Below, piece after piece: positions 43,516-54,609 of a DNA stretch of 64,000 bases. A model generated the notes under the pieces. The model was not told the origin of the DNA, searched no databases, and saw only the letters and a list, made by a program, of their open reading frames with translations. The stretch covers positions 186,001-250,000 of the forward strand of contig NZ_QJRC01000071.1 of NCBI RefSeq assembly GCF_013393325.1, in the 5' to 3' direction. Within the stretch, counting starts at the first letter, position 1, and the number at the start of each line of letters is the position of its first letter. The translations under genes and the position numbers were made by a program. This stretch comes from Pseudomonas hunanensis. GTDB taxonomy: Bacteria; Pseudomonadota; Gammaproteobacteria; Pseudomonadales; Pseudomonadaceae.

Positions 43516-44078
43516 AGCTCCAGCAAACCCCGCTGAATCAACAGGTCACGGGCCAGGTAAAGCGCCGCCAGGGCGCGCCCCTCGGTGAACTGCGGGTGCA
43601 TGGCCAAGGCCGAAAGCTCACGCAGGTTGACCTTGTCGACCCGCATCGGCTCCGGCTCGTCGCCTTCCAGGCGCTCTTCATACAGCTCGCTGGCCAGCAC
43701 CACCTGGATCTTCTGGCTCATGTAGCCCGGCGACAACGACAGCTCGGTCAGGTGCTCCAGCTGGCGTGCGCCAAAACCGGCTTCTTCCTTGAGCTCCCGG
43801 TCGGCGGCCGCCAGCACGTCTTCGCCAGGCTCGATCAAGCCCTTGGGCAACGACAACTCATATTCATCGGTGCCGCCGCAGTATTCTTCCACCAGCACGG
43901 CATGCTCGGCGTCGAGCATGGCCACGATCATCACCGCACCGTAGCCATTCCCCCGGCCGACCAGGCGCTCGTAGGTGCGCTCGTTGCCATTGCTGAAGCG
44001 CAATTGCACGGCTTCGACGCGAAACAGGCGGCTACTGGCGACGATTTCGCGGCTGAGTACGGTGGGTTTCTGGCGCAT
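43512..44078 (-). CDS. nudE: NudE, ADP compounds hydrolase
   Basis: A 188-residue Nudix hydrolase acting on ADP-ribose, NADH and Ap3A-type compounds. The Nudix box GLIEPGEDVLAAADRELKEE followed by AG fits G-x5-E-x7-REUxEExGU. The N terminus RQKPTVLSREIVASSRLF is family-typical. The ORF extends 40 codons upstream over the divergent nucleotidase gene; the ATG at 44078 is preferred. It is the first gene of nudE-cysQ and is divergent from yrfG with a short shared promoter region. Confidence 0.93.
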   Translation of the reverse strand: MRQKPTVLSREIVASSRLFRVEAVQLRFSNGNERTYERLVGRGNGYGAVMIVAMLDAEHAVLVEEYCGGTDEYELSLPKGLIEPGEDVLAAADRELKEEAGFGARQLEHLTELSLSPGYMSQKIQVVLASELYEERLEGDEPEPMRVDKVNLRELSALAMHPQFTEGRALAALYLARDLLIQRGLLEL

Positions 44079-44142
44079 GGGGCGGCTCCTTGGCGTGAAC
44101 GGGTTACTATACCGTGGCTTGCCGACTGATCGAGAGTTTCCC

Positions 44143-44805
44143 ATGCCTGTTCTTCCCTGGTCCGCCATCGATACCGTCCTGCTGGACATGGACGGCACCC
44201 TGCTCGACCTGCATTACGACAACCGCTTCTGGCTGGACCACCTGCCCCAGCGCTATGCCGAGCTGCACGGGGTAAGCCGCGCCATGGCGGAAATGGAGCT
44301 GCAACCGCTGTTCGAACGCAATGCCGGCACCTTGAACTGGTATTGCCTGGATTTCTGGAGCCGCGAGCTGCGCCTGCCCATTCGCGAGCTGAAGCGGGAA
44401 ATTGCCGACCTAATTGCCCTGCGCCCGGATGCCGATACCTTCCTGGCTGCGATTCGCCAGGCGGGCAAGCGCGTGGTGATGATCACCAATGCCCACCATG
44501 ATTCACTGTCGCTGAAGCTGGAGCGTGTAGAACTGGCGCCGTACTTCGAGCGGCTGATCAGCTCCCACGACTATGGCTACCCGAAGGAAAGCCCGCAGTT
44601 CTGGGATGCCTTGCAGGCGGATATCGGCTTCGAACCGGGGCGCAGCCTGTTCATCGATGACACGCTGGCGATTCTGCGCAGTGCGCGGCGCTTTGGTGTG
44701 GGGCACCTGCTGGCGGTGCGGCAGCCCGATAGCAAGGCGCAGCCGCGTGATACCGAGGAATTTGCAGCGGTCGAGGATTATCGGGAGTTATTGGTAGGCC
44801 TGTGA
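44143..44805 (+). CDS. yrfG: YrfG-like GMP/IMP nucleotidase (HAD family)
   Basis: A 220-residue HAD-superfamily phosphatase for purine nucleotide monophosphates. Motif I is LLDMDGTLLDL (about residues 10-20), motif II VVMITNAHHDSL, and motif IV FIDDTLAIL. The block RFWLDHLPQRYAELHGVS matches YrfG. ATG at 44143 was chosen because the longer ORF runs back into nudE. The nudE-yrfG proximity is conserved in many gammaproteobacteria. Confidence 0.93.
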   Translation: MPVLPWSAIDTVLLDMDGTLLDLHYDNRFWLDHLPQRYAELHGVSRAMAEMELQPLFERNAGTLNWYCLDFWSRELRLPIRELKREIADLIALRPDADTFLAAIRQAGKRVVMITNAHHDSLSLKLERVELAPYFERLISSHDYGYPKESPQFWDALQADIGFEPGRSLFIDDTLAILRSARRFGVGHLLAVRQPDSKAQPRDTEEFAAVEDYRELLVGL

Positions 44806-44846
44806 GGCCCCATTCGCGGGCGCGCCCGCGAAGAGGCCGCTACAGG
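44803..44846. repeat. REP-like hairpin, TTCGCGGG class (degenerate)
   Basis: The core TTCGCGGGCG/CGCCCGCGAA (44813-44832) is perfectly paired; outer parts are degenerate (GGCC ... GAGGCCGCTACAGG). It lies between the convergent nucleotidase and LysM/BON genes. Confidence 0.8.
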
Positions 44847-44855
44847 CTTTAGAGA

Positions 44856-45296
44856 TCAGTCAGGAATACGCAGCACCTGCCCCGGATAAATCTTGTCCGG
44901 GTGCGTGAGCATCGGCTTGTTGGCCTCAAAGATTTTGTTGTACTGGTTGGCATTGCCATAAACCACCACAGAGATGGCCGACAGCGTGTCGCCCTTCTTC
45001 ACCGTAACAAACCTGGCCGCCTTCACCACCGGCCCGGTCACGGTGATCTGGTCATCGACACTGGCCACACCATTGATGTTGCCGGCTGCGAGAATGATCT
45101 TCTCCTTCTCTTCCTGGCTGGCCACTTCTCCCTTGAGGATGATCTTGTCTCCCTCTACAGTGGCGGTGATGTTCGGGTTGCCCAGGCCGACACTTTCCAC
45201 GTGTTTCTTAAGCTGCTCTTCGGCATTGGCGTTGCCAGGGGTCAGCAGGTCGATCAACTTCTCGCCGGCTTCCTTCACGAAACTGAACAGGCTCAT
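44856..45296 (-). CDS. LysM/BON-domain protein (Kbp/YgaU-like)
   Basis: A 146-residue protein with no clear signal peptide. A BON domain (about 25-85; ADAEEQLKKHVESVGLGNPNI; ILKGEVASQEEKEKIILAAGN) is followed by a LysM domain (about 97-145; YTVKKGDTLSAIS; NKPMLTHPDKIYPGQVLRIP). This is the architecture of the potassium-binding protein Kbp/YgaU. The ATG at 45296 (MSLFSFVKEAGEKLIDLL) is the family start. It may sense K+ or peptidoglycan; the role here is inferred. Confidence 0.92.
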   Translation of the reverse strand: MSLFSFVKEAGEKLIDLLTPGNANAEEQLKKHVESVGLGNPNITATVEGDKIILKGEVASQEEKEKIILAAGNINGVASVDDQITVTGPVVKAARFVTVKKGDTLSAISVVVYGNANQYNKIFEANKPMLTHPDKIYPGQVLRIPD

Positions 45297-45471
45297 TGCG
45301 CTCTCCTTGTTGACGAAACCTCGGACACAGGAGTCTAGGCCAGCTTTGCCACTCTCGCCCCATGCGGCCAATCGACGCGGTCTATCAAGGCATAGAGCCT
45401 AGCGATTAGACGCCACTGGCACGCAAGCCTAGGCTTGTGCAATCAGAAAGCCGCCGGTATTCAGCGCCCCG

Positions 45472-46302
45472 ATGAACAGCAAGCCTCCGGTCTGCGCGGC
45501 CTCATCGCCCTTGTCCATGCCCGCCGCCAGCAACAGATACGATTACGTCCAGCTCAGCGACGCCAAACGCGACAGCACCCCACTGGCCGAGGAAGTGGCC
45601 CTGGCCATCGTCTATAACGGCCTCAACCAGGCGGTGATGCTGGTCAGCCCCACCGATTTGGAAGATTTCGCCGTGGGCTTCAGCGTCGGCAGCGGGATTG
45701 TCGAAGGCACCGCAGAAATCTACGACCTCAAGCTCTCGGGCAGCGGCTCGGCGATGTATGCCGACCTGGAAATTTCCAGCCGGGCATTCTGGAACCTGAA
45801 GAACCAGCGCCGCCAGCTGGCCGGCACCAGTGGTTGTGGCCTGTGTGGGGTCGAAGCCCTGGAGCAGGCGCTGCCGGAACTGGCCGTGCTGCCGGGTGCC
45901 CCCCTGCCGCCGGCCCAGTGGCTGGCCGGCCTGCGCGAGCGCATCGATGCCTTCCAGCCTCTGGGCCAGCACTGCGGCGCCGTACATGCGGCACTGTTCA
46001 TGGACCGCCATGGCGAATTGCTGCTCGGCCGTGAAGACATTGGTCGGCACAACGCCCTCGACAAGCTGATCGGCGCCTTGCTGCGCCAAGGCATCGACAG
46101 CCAGGGCGGCCTGGCCATCGTCACCAGCCGCTGCAGCCTGGAGCTGATCCAGAAGGTGCTGCGCGCCGGTATCCAGACCCTGGTCAGCCTGTCGGCGCCC
46201 ACTGGCCTTGCCCTGCAATGGGCACGCAAGCACAACCTCAACCTCATCCATTTGCCCAAGCACAGCGCACCGCGGGTCTACAGCCCAGCGGCGGAGTCGT
46301 AA
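45472..46302 (+). CDS. fdhD: FdhD, sulphurtransferase for formate dehydrogenase
   Basis: A 276-residue protein that carries sulphur from IscS to the molybdenum cofactor of formate-dehydrogenase-type enzymes. The essential CGLC motif is at Cys122-Cys125 (GTSGCGLCGVEAL). Other family blocks are LAEEVALAIVYNG, MLVSPTDLEDFAVGFS and REDIGRHNALDKLIG. Five bases separate it from the molybdoenzyme gene, so it likely matures that enzyme. Confidence 0.94.
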   Translation: MNSKPPVCAASSPLSMPAASNRYDYVQLSDAKRDSTPLAEEVALAIVYNGLNQAVMLVSPTDLEDFAVGFSVGSGIVEGTAEIYDLKLSGSGSAMYADLEISSRAFWNLKNQRRQLAGTSGCGLCGVEALEQALPELAVLPGAPLPPAQWLAGLRERIDAFQPLGQHCGAVHAALFMDRHGELLLGREDIGRHNALDKLIGALLRQGIDSQGGLAIVTSRCSLELIQKVLRAGIQTLVSLSAPTGLALQWARKHNLNLIHLPKHSAPRVYSPAAES

Positions 46303-46307
46303 CAGCC

Positions 46308-48653
<2,346 letters not shown>

Positions 48654-48661
48654 AAACGAAA

Positions 48662-48694
48662 AAAGCCCTGTTCCGTTGGGGTTCAGGGCTTTGT
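48662..48694 (+). terminator. Terminator of the fdhD-ydeP operon
   Basis: AAAGCCCTG (48662-48670) pairs with CAGGGCTTT (48684-48692), followed by GTCAT. It lies directly after the molybdoenzyme stop. Confidence 0.75.
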
Positions 48695-48849
48695 CATAAA
48701 GGTCTCAGACAGCCGAAAATCGATAAAGTTTCACAGCAAATACAGTAACTTAGAGAATTGTGTACAACTCGTGTTACTCGTCGGATTTCCGTTGCCAGCC
48801 AGGCCGCTTAGCCTCAAATTCGCCTCGTCATCCCTATGAGGCTCTCTTG

Positions 48850-49329
48850 ATGAAGAAGTACTCCTCGATTCTGTTGTTGTCTTTCAGCTTGCTCAGCGGC
48901 GTTGCCATGGCAGGCGGCACCACCGAGGCCGGCATTGGCGGCGCATTGGGTGGGGTACTGGGCTCAGTGGTGGGCAACTCCATCGGCGGTAGCACCGGCG
49001 GCGCCATTGGTGCCGGCCTGGGCGGCGCGGCAGGCGGTGCCCTGGGCGCGGACAAGCGCCAGCGCGGTGAGGCCGCTATCGGCGGCGCACTGGGCGCGGC
49101 AGGCGGTAACGTGGTAGGTCGCTCGGTGGGCGGCACCACCGGTAGCTACATTGGCGCGGCAGCCGGCGGTGGTGCCGGTGGCGCACTGGGTAACTACATG
49201 GGCAACAAGGCCGACGAAGACGAGCGTCATGACGATCGCCGCTACCGTCGCGGCTACGACGACCGTCGCCACTACGACCGTGGCCACCATTACGGCCACC
49301 GCAAGCACAAGCGCCACTGGCGCGACTGA
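48850..49329 (+). CDS. Glycine-zipper outer-surface protein
   Basis: A 159-residue exported protein. The signal peptide (MKKYSSILLLSFSLLSGVAMA) is followed by about 95 residues of repeated GG-ALGG-x-GS/GN units (TEAGIGGALGGVLGSVVGNS; GAIGAGLGGAAGGALG), a glycine-zipper pattern able to insert in membranes. The last 35 residues are rich in Asp, Arg, His and Tyr. The codon ATG at 48850 has GGCTCTC upstream; longer in-frame starts lack a signal. Related proteins are called YMGG-like or glycine zipper 2TM. Function unknown. Confidence 0.85.
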   Translation: MKKYSSILLLSFSLLSGVAMAGGTTEAGIGGALGGVLGSVVGNSIGGSTGGAIGAGLGGAAGGALGADKRQRGEAAIGGALGAAGGNVVGRSVGGTTGSYIGAAAGGGAGGALGNYMGNKADEDERHDDRRYRRGYDDRRHYDRGHHYGHRKHKRHWRD

Positions 49330-49354
49330 TGCCTGAGGGCCTCGCCCCGGCAGC

Positions 49355-49386
49355 AAAAGCCCCGCCCCTTGTGGCGGGGCTTTTTT
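49355..49386. terminator. Bidirectional terminator
   Basis: AAAAGCCCCGCC (49355-49366) pairs with GGCGGGGCTTTT (49373-49384), with T- and A-runs on both sides. It ends the glycine-zipper gene and touches the stop codon of the convergent thioesterase. Confidence 0.88.
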
Positions 49387-49825
49387 ATGCCTGTGGTTCC
49401 AGTACAAGGCCGGACAGGATCGCCTGAAGCGCCTCTGGCAGTGCCACAGGCCGGCCACTGGCACGCTCGATGAACACCTGCACCACCGTGCCCGCCGCAC
49501 ACGCCTCTGATTCGCCTGGACGGTAAAGCGCCAAGCGGTACTCCACCGTGCTGCCCGCCAGGCGCGTCACTCCCAACCCCACCTCCAGCACGTCCGGGAA
49601 GCCCGGTAGTGCGTAGAAGTCCGCCGCCGAACTGACCACGAAGGCCGCCAGTTCGCCGTCACGCAGGTCCAGTTCGGCCTGTTCGACGAAAAATGCCTGG
49701 ATGGCGGTTTCGAAAAAGCCATGCACGGTAGCCCCGGCGATATGGCCGTTGATGTCGTTGTCCGAAGGGCGGGTGAGGACGGTGTGGAAGTGGGAGAAGG
49801 CAGTGCGCTGAGGGGATTCGGTCAT
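49385..49825 (-). CDS. 4HBT-family acyl-CoA thioesterase
   Basis: A 146-residue hotdog thioesterase. FHTVLTRPSDNDINGHIAGA with the active-site Asp-x-x-GH arrangement (DINGHI) and the long helix TVHGFFETAIQAFFVEQ are the 4-hydroxybenzoyl-CoA thioesterase pattern. The ATG at 49825 (MTESPQRTAFSHFH) is chosen over an ORF extension of 36 codons that crosses a hairpin. It lies downstream of pckA beyond the pckA terminator. Confidence 0.87.
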   Translation of the reverse strand: MTESPQRTAFSHFHTVLTRPSDNDINGHIAGATVHGFFETAIQAFFVEQAELDLRDGELAAFVVSSAADFYALPGFPDVLEVGLGVTRLAGSTVEYRLALYRPGESEACAAGTVVQVFIERASGRPVALPEALQAILSGLVLEPQA

Positions 49826-49895
49826 CTGTCTGGCTCTTGTCTTCGCAATTGATGCTGACAGTGAATCAGAAAATCCAGGTTTGCGCTGCCTGCGC

Positions 49896-49911
49896 TCCCC
49901 TGTGGGAGCGG
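49896..49911. repeat. Small hairpin GCTCCCCTGTGGGAGC
   Basis: GCTCCC pairs with GGGAGC around CTGT, followed by GGCCTTGCTG. The unit resembles the CCTGTGGGAGCGGCCTTG repeats common in P. putida intergenic DNA; only one copy is in this window. Confidence 0.5.
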
Positions 49912-49931
49912 CCTTGCTGATTTGCAGGAAC

Positions 49932-49958
49932 AAAAAAGCCGCCCCTGGGGGCGGCTTT
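49932..49958 (-). terminator. Terminator of pckA
   Basis: AAAGCCGCCC (49935-49944) pairs with GGGCGGCTTT (49949-49958); on the minus strand it ends in six Ts, 20 bases past the pckA stop. Confidence 0.88.
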
Positions 49959-49978
49959 CTCGTTGCGGCTGGCTCAGC

Positions 49979-51520
49979 TTACAGCTGTGGACCAGCGGCC
50001 TTGATGGCGTCGGAAACTTCGAACTTCTTGAAGTTTTCGATGAACAGCTTGGCCAGGCCTTTGGCGGCCTCGTCGTAGGCAGCTTTGTCAGCCCAGTTGG
50101 TGCGCGGGTTGAGCAGCTCGGTTTCAACGCCCGGAACAGCCTTCGGCACGTCCAGGTTGATGATGTCCAGGTGCTCGGTTTCGGCACCGACCAGCGCGCC
50201 GCTCTGGATCGCAGCGATCACGGCACGGGTGGTCGGGATGCTGAAGCGCTTGCCAACGCCGTAGCCACCACCGGTCCAGCCGGTGTTGACCAGGTAAACC
50301 TTGGAGTTGAAGCCGTTGATGCGCTTGATCAGCAGCTCGGCGTACTCGCCAGCCGGGCGCGGGAAGAACGGTGCGCCGAAGCAGGTGGAGAAGGTCGACT
50401 TGATGCCGCCGCCCGAACCCATTTCGGTGGAACCGACCAACGCGGTATAGCCGGACAGGAAGTGGTAGGCCGCCTGCTCGTTGTTCAGGATCGAAACCGG
50501 AGGCAGTACACCGGTCAGGTCGCAGGTCAGGAAGATGACTGCGTTAGGCTCGCCGCCCAGGTTCGCTTCGGAGCGCTTGGCAACGTGCTCCAGCGGGTAG
50601 GCCGCACGGCTGTTCTGGGTCAGGCTGACATTGGTGTAGTCGGCGTGCTTGTTGGCGTCGAGCACGACGTTTTCCAGCACCGCGCCGTGCTTGATGGCTT
50701 TCCAGATGACCGGCTCGTTCTTCTCGGACAGGTCGATGCACTTGGCGTAGCAGCCACCTTCCATGTTGAAGACAACGCCTTCGCCCCAACCGTGCTCGTC
50801 GTCACCGATCAGGTAACGGCTTTCGTCGGCAGACAGGGTGGTCTTGCCGGTGCCGGACAGGCCGAAGAACAGGGTCACATCACCTTCTTCACCGATGTTG
50901 GCCGCGCAGTGCATTGGCAGCACGTCGGCAGCCGGCAGCAGGAAGTTCTGCACCGAGAACATGGCTTTCTTCATTTCACCGGCGTAACGCATGCCAGCGA
51001 TCAGCACCTTCTTCTGGGCGAAGTTGATGATCACGCAACCGTCGGAGTTGGTGCCGTCACGCTCAGGCTCGCAGACGAAGTTGGCGACGTTCAGGACCTG
51101 CCACTGGTCGCGGCCAGCCGGGTTGAACTGCTCCGGGTTGATGAACAGGCAACGGCCGAACAGGTTCTGCCAGGCAGTCTGGGTGGTCATCTTCACCGGC
51201 AGGTAGTGCTCGGCAGCCGCCCCTACGTGAACATAGGAAACGAAGTGATCCTGGGCGCTGTTGAACGCCTCGACGCGAGCCCACAGGGCATCGAACTTGT
51301 CGGCCGGGAACTTGCGGTTGATCGGGCCCCAGGAAATGGCGTCCTGGGTGGAAGGTTCTTCGACGATGAAACGGTCAGCCGGCGAACGGCCAGTACGGTG
51401 ACCGGTCTCTACGACCAGTGCGCCAGTATCGGCTAGTACGCCTTCACCGCGTTGCAGCGCTTCTTTTACCAGCTCATCGACGCTCAGGTCGGTGTACACG
51501 GTGTTGTTGGCTTGCGTCAT
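49979..51520 (-). CDS. pckA: PckA, ATP-dependent phosphoenolpyruvate carboxykinase
   Basis: A 513-residue enzyme making PEP from oxaloacetate for gluconeogenesis. The kinase P-loop [13 protein letters not shown] near residue 240, the PEPCK signature with FFGL preceding it, [12 protein letters not shown] at about 48-59 and [14 protein letters not shown] are all intact. The ATG at 51520 ([11 protein letters not shown]) follows a GGGGTATCTC spacer; an upstream ATG at 51556 is possible but less typical. It lies downstream of hslO, separated by a terminator-like hairpin, so it has its own promoter. Confidence 0.96.
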   Translation of the reverse strand: MTQANNTVYTDLSVDELVKEALQRGEGVLADTGALVVETGHRTGRSPADRFIVEEPSTQDAISWGPINRKFPADKFDALWARVEAFNSAQDHFVSYVHVGAAAEHYLPVKMTTQTAWQNLFGRCLFINPEQFNPAGRDQWQVLNVANFVCEPERDGTNSDGCVIINFAQKKVLIAGMRYAGEMKKAMFSVQNFLLPAADVLPMHCAANIGEEGDVTLFFGLSGTGKTTLSADESRYLIGDDEHGWGEGVVFNMEGGCYAKCIDLSEKNEPVIWKAIKHGAVLENVVLDANKHADYTNVSLTQNSRAAYPLEHVAKRSEANLGGEPNAVIFLTCDLTGVLPPVSILNNEQAAYHFLSGYTALVGSTEMGSGGGIKSTFSTCFGAPFFPRPAGEYAELLIKRINGFNSKVYLVNTGWTGGGYGVGKRFSIPTTRAVIAAIQSGALVGAETEHLDIINLDVPKAVPGVETELLNPRTNWADKAAYDEAAKGLAKLFIENFKKFEVSDAIKAAGPQL

Positions 51521-51639
51521 GAGATACCCCATCCGGCCCGAGGCCGAGTGCTCCAAACGTTTTGTAGTTGTCTTGAAAAAACTACTACAGCGAAAAAAGT
51601 GGCCGGATTATGCCAGAAACGCCCAAAAAAAGTAGGCCC

Positions 51640-51678
51640 CTCCTGTCAGAACTGCGCTTTTGCGCAATTCGACAGGAG
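51640..51678 (-). terminator. Nested hairpin between hslO and pckA
   Basis: The outer stem CTCCTGTC (51640-51647) / GACAGGAG (51671-51678) encloses GAA/TTC and TGCGC/GCGCA stems with a TTTT loop. Read on the minus strand, a run of seven Ts follows eight bases after the stem. It probably ends hslO transcription before the pckA promoter. Confidence 0.65.
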
Positions 51679-51699
51679 ATTGTCCTGTGATTAACCGTT

Positions 51700-52599
51700 T
51701 CAGTGGCGAGTTTCTGAGGCCACGTCAGTGCCGCCACCAGCAAACAGTTGCGCCACATCGCTGGCATCGAAGAAATAGCGCTCGTTGCAGAACTGGCAAT
51801 CGATCTCCACCGTCCCGCCGCACTCTTCTACCAGCGCCTTGGCATCGTGCTCGCCCAGGCTGACCAACGCATTGCCGGAACGCTCGCGCGAACAGCTGCA
51901 ATTGAAGCGCAGCGGCTGGATATCGAACAGGCGCACGGCATCTTCGTGGTACAGGCGGTGCAACAGGGTTTCGTTGCCTTCGGCCCACTCTTCGGGCTTG
52001 AGGGTCTTGGCCAGGGCCACCACGTGCTGCCAGCTGTCCTCACGCTCTTCATCATCCGGCTGGCGATCACGCGGCAGCTGCTGCAGCAACAAGCCACGGG
52101 CCTTGCCGCCTTCGGCGTTGAGCCAGAAGCGCGTATTCAACTGCTGCGACTGAATGAAGTAGTTGGTGAAGCATTCCGACAGGTTGGCGCCATCGAGGTC
52201 GACGGTACCCTGGTAGCGCTGGCCCTTGACCGGGTCGATGGTCAGGGTCAGGTGGCCGTCGGGCATCAGTTGCGACAGGCTGGCATCCGCCGGGATCTGC
52301 TCCGCTTCGTAGCGGGCCATGCCGCGAATTTCGCGATCACTGGAGCATTCCACCATCAGCAGCGGAATCGGCCCCGCCGAGCGCGCCTGCAAAATCAGCA
52401 AGCCATCGAACTTCATCGCGCCGACCAGCAAGGCGGTGGCGGCCATCAGTTCGCCGAGCAATGCCTTGACCGGCTGTGGGTACTCATGGCGCGCCAATAC
52501 TGCGGCGTAGCTGTCATCCAGAGACACCCACTCGCCGCGCACATCGCGCTCGTCGAAGATGAAACGTTGGGTGAAATCGGTATCAGGCAAATCGCTCAT
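51700..52599 (-). CDS. hslO: HslO (Hsp33), redox-regulated chaperonin
   Basis: A 299-residue cytoplasmic holdase activated by oxidation. The C-terminal zinc centre is complete: CSC in [11 protein letters not shown] and CQFC in [13 protein letters not shown]. The N-terminal [20 protein letters not shown] is the Hsp33 signature. ATG at 52599 follows a usual spacing. The hslO-pckA neighbourhood matches other pseudomonads. Confidence 0.96.
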   Translation of the reverse strand: MSDLPDTDFTQRFIFDERDVRGEWVSLDDSYAAVLARHEYPQPVKALLGELMAATALLVGAMKFDGLLILQARSAGPIPLLMVECSSDREIRGMARYEAEQIPADASLSQLMPDGHLTLTIDPVKGQRYQGTVDLDGANLSECFTNYFIQSQQLNTRFWLNAEGGKARGLLLQQLPRDRQPDDEEREDSWQHVVALAKTLKPEEWAEGNETLLHRLYHEDAVRLFDIQPLRFNCSCSRERSGNALVSLGEHDAKALVEECGGTVEIDCQFCNERYFFDASDVAQLFAGGGTDVASETRH

Positions 52600-52718
52600 A
52601 GGTTTTGGCTATCTAAAAATGATGACAAAATGGTTACAAGGGTTATCGGAAACCTGCGAGAACCCGTGACAGAGCGCTCACAAGGCGCTCCGATTCCTGT
52701 TTGCAATAGAGGTATTTT

Positions 52719-53513
52719 ATGGACAATCGACCACTGTTCCAAGCAAGGTGGTCTTTGGGGCCATTGGCAGCCTGTACGCTGCTTCCCATCGCTCTACTGT
52801 GTTTCTGGTTATGGCCCATTGGCCAGATCCTGTGCCTGACTTTCGACGAGTGGCTGTTTCACAGCCTGAATGCGCCGCTGGCCGATAACACCACCTGGCG
52901 CTACATCTGGACCGTCGGCAGCCTGCGCCCGTTCGACATCGTCGTCGGCCTGATCCTGCTGACAGTGCTCATCCGTGGCGACTGGGTGTTCAAGGCAGCG
53001 CAAGTTCGCCAGGCATTTTTCGGCTTTCTGGTCACGCTACTCCTCTTAGTGGTGATTCGCGCACTGTTTTCCAAGTGGGTGGATGCAGCCGGCTGGCAAC
53101 ACAAGAGCCCGTCGATGATCTTCGACGACGTCGTGCACCTCAGTGACTACTACCCCAACCTGGAGAAGGCCTGGGAGCTCAAGGACCGTTCCAGCAAGAG
53201 CTTCCCGGGCGATCACGCCTCGGTGTTGCTGATCTGGGCGCTGTTCATGAGCGTGTTCTGCCGCCGCCTGGTGCAATACCTGGTGGTCTGGGGGCTGGCG
53301 CTGCTGTTCATGCTGCCGCGCCTGGTAGCGGGTGCTCACTGGGGGCAGGATGACTACATTGGCGGGTTGCTGATGGCGGTGCTGGCGTTGGGCTGGAGCT
53401 ATTACACGCCGCTGGCGGCCAAGGGCAGCGAGGCGCTGATGCGCTGGACGGCGCCACTGTTCACAATCGCGGCCAAGTTACCGTTGGTCGGCAAGTTGGC
53501 GGTAGTCCGCTAA
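52719..53513 (+). CDS. PAP2-family membrane phosphatase
   Basis: A 264-residue inner-membrane protein with about six hydrophobic segments. PAP2 catalytic motifs are KSFPGDHAS (a PSGH-like second motif with PGDH) and RLVAGAHWGQD (R-x5-H-x3-D third motif); the first motif is less evident, with Lys in the KDRSSK region. The substrate is probably a lipid phosphate or undecaprenyl/lipid A-linked phosphate. ATG at 52719 has AGAGG upstream. It is divergent from hslO. Confidence 0.85.
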   Translation: MDNRPLFQARWSLGPLAACTLLPIALLCFWLWPIGQILCLTFDEWLFHSLNAPLADNTTWRYIWTVGSLRPFDIVVGLILLTVLIRGDWVFKAAQVRQAFFGFLVTLLLLVVIRALFSKWVDAAGWQHKSPSMIFDDVVHLSDYYPNLEKAWELKDRSSKSFPGDHASVLLIWALFMSVFCRRLVQYLVVWGLALLFMLPRLVAGAHWGQDDYIGGLLMAVLALGWSYYTPLAAKGSEALMRWTAPLFTIAAKLPLVGKLAVVR

Positions 53514-53520
53514 ACCCTGG

Positions 53521-53613
53521 GGCTGCTGCACAGCCCATCGCGACACAAGGCCGCTTCCACGTCGAATGGTGTGCACAGGTCCGTTGTGTCGCGATAGGCC
53601 GCAAAGCGGCCCC
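53521..53613. repeat. Paired REP-like elements, ATCGCGACACAA class, inverted
   Basis: ATCGCGACACAA (53537-53548) faces its exact complement TTGTGTCGCGAT (53584-53595). GGCTGCTGCACAGCC lies outside one and GGCCGCAAAGCGGCC outside the other. The arrangement is that of a bacterial interspersed mosaic element between the convergent PAP2 and hslR genes; a single copy is at 26250. Confidence 0.8.
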
Positions 53614-53615
53614 GG

Positions 53616-54017
53616 CTATTCAAAGCTCCCATGCAACTGGTGTATCTGCCGCCGCTGCTTTTTGGTCGGCCGGCCATCGGTAGTCACCCCCATCGCCCCC
53701 GCCTTACGCAGGTCGGCCGCCTGCTCACGGCGACGCACACTTTCTTCGGTTTCCTCGTACAGCGTCTGCGCCTCTGGCGCCCCACGCCGCACCACCGACA
53801 ACGCTTTCACCACCACAGTACGTTCATCGAACCCGGTGCGCAGCACGAACTCGTCGCCCACCCGCGGCTCTTTGCCCGGCTTGCATCGCTCGCCCCGGCA
53901 ATGCACCTTGCCGCTTTCGATCGCGGCCTTGGCCAGCGCTCGCGTCTTGTAAAAGCGCGCCGCCCACAGCCATTTGTCCAGACGAACCTTATCGTCGTCT
54001 TCGGCTTTTTGTGCCAT
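53616..54017 (-). CDS. hslR: HslR, heat-shock S4-domain RNA-binding protein
   Basis: A 133-residue ribosome-associated protein. The S4 RNA-binding domain spans about 10-70 (VRLDKWLWAARFYKTRALAK; GKVHCRGERCKPGKEPRVGDEF). HslR/Hsp15 rescues stalled 50S subunits carrying nascent chains. The tail is basic (RPTKKQRRQIHQLHG). ATG at 54017 (MAQKAEDDDKVRLDK) is used; the ORF opens nine codons further. It is divergent from rimB. Confidence 0.94.
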   Translation of the reverse strand: MAQKAEDDDKVRLDKWLWAARFYKTRALAKAAIESGKVHCRGERCKPGKEPRVGDEFVLRTGFDERTVVVKALSVVRRGAPEAQTLYEETEESVRRREQAADLRKAGAMGVTTDGRPTKKQRRQIHQLHGSFE

Positions 54018-54126
54018 CCCGTTACCTCGGATTCTGTCTTTCATCGAACTGTACTACCTTCACATACGGATGCAAAAAGTCCCCGCCGTGCTTACAGTTC
54101 ACCACCTCATTCGCAGGGTGTGCTTC

Positions 54127-54609
54127 GTGAAGACATTTGACCATTTGACTGTGATCGGCCTGCGCGAGTGGGTCGCCTTGCCTGACCTCGGCGTGGCCGG
54201 GCTGCGCGCCAAGATCGACACCGGTGCCAGCACCTCCAGCCTGCACGCCACAGAGGTGGAACCGTTCGAGCGCGATGGCCAGCCCTGGGTCCGTTTCACC
54301 GCGCACCTGGGCTCGGTGGTGCAACTGCGTCACCGCCGCTGCGAGGCGCCGCTGGTCACCATGAAAACCATCAAAAGCTCCAACGGCCAGGCCCAGACCC
54401 GCTATGTCATCCGCACGTCACTGGCGCTGGGCGATGGTGTGTGGGAGGTGGAGTTCACCCTGGCCTGCCGCAAGAATATGCGCTATCGCCTGTTGCTTGG
54501 TTCCAAGGCCCTCATCCACGGCCAATTGGTGGTCAACCCCGGCCTGAAATACGTACAAGACAAACCGGCCTTCCCGGCCACCCTTTCCCCTGTCACAGGT
54601 GCTGCATGA
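54127..54609 (+). CDS. rimB: RimB, retropepsin-like protease of the S6 modification system
   Basis: A 160-residue protein of the ATP-dependent zinc protease/RimB family. The retropepsin-like active-site motif [16 protein letters not shown] is at about 25-40, followed by [21 protein letters not shown]. RimB cuts poly-glutamate tails added to ribosomal protein S6 by RimK. No ATG is well placed; the GTG at 54127 begins the family sequence [16 protein letters not shown], while an ATG at 54070 would add 19 residues. It overlaps rimK by four bases. Confidence 0.88.
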   Translation: MKTFDHLTVIGLREWVALPDLGVAGLRAKIDTGASTSSLHATEVEPFERDGQPWVRFTAHLGSVVQLRHRRCEAPLVTMKTIKSSNGQAQTRYVIRTSLALGDGVWEVEFTLACRKNMRYRLLLGSKALIHGQLVVNPGLKYVQDKPAFPATLSPVTGAA

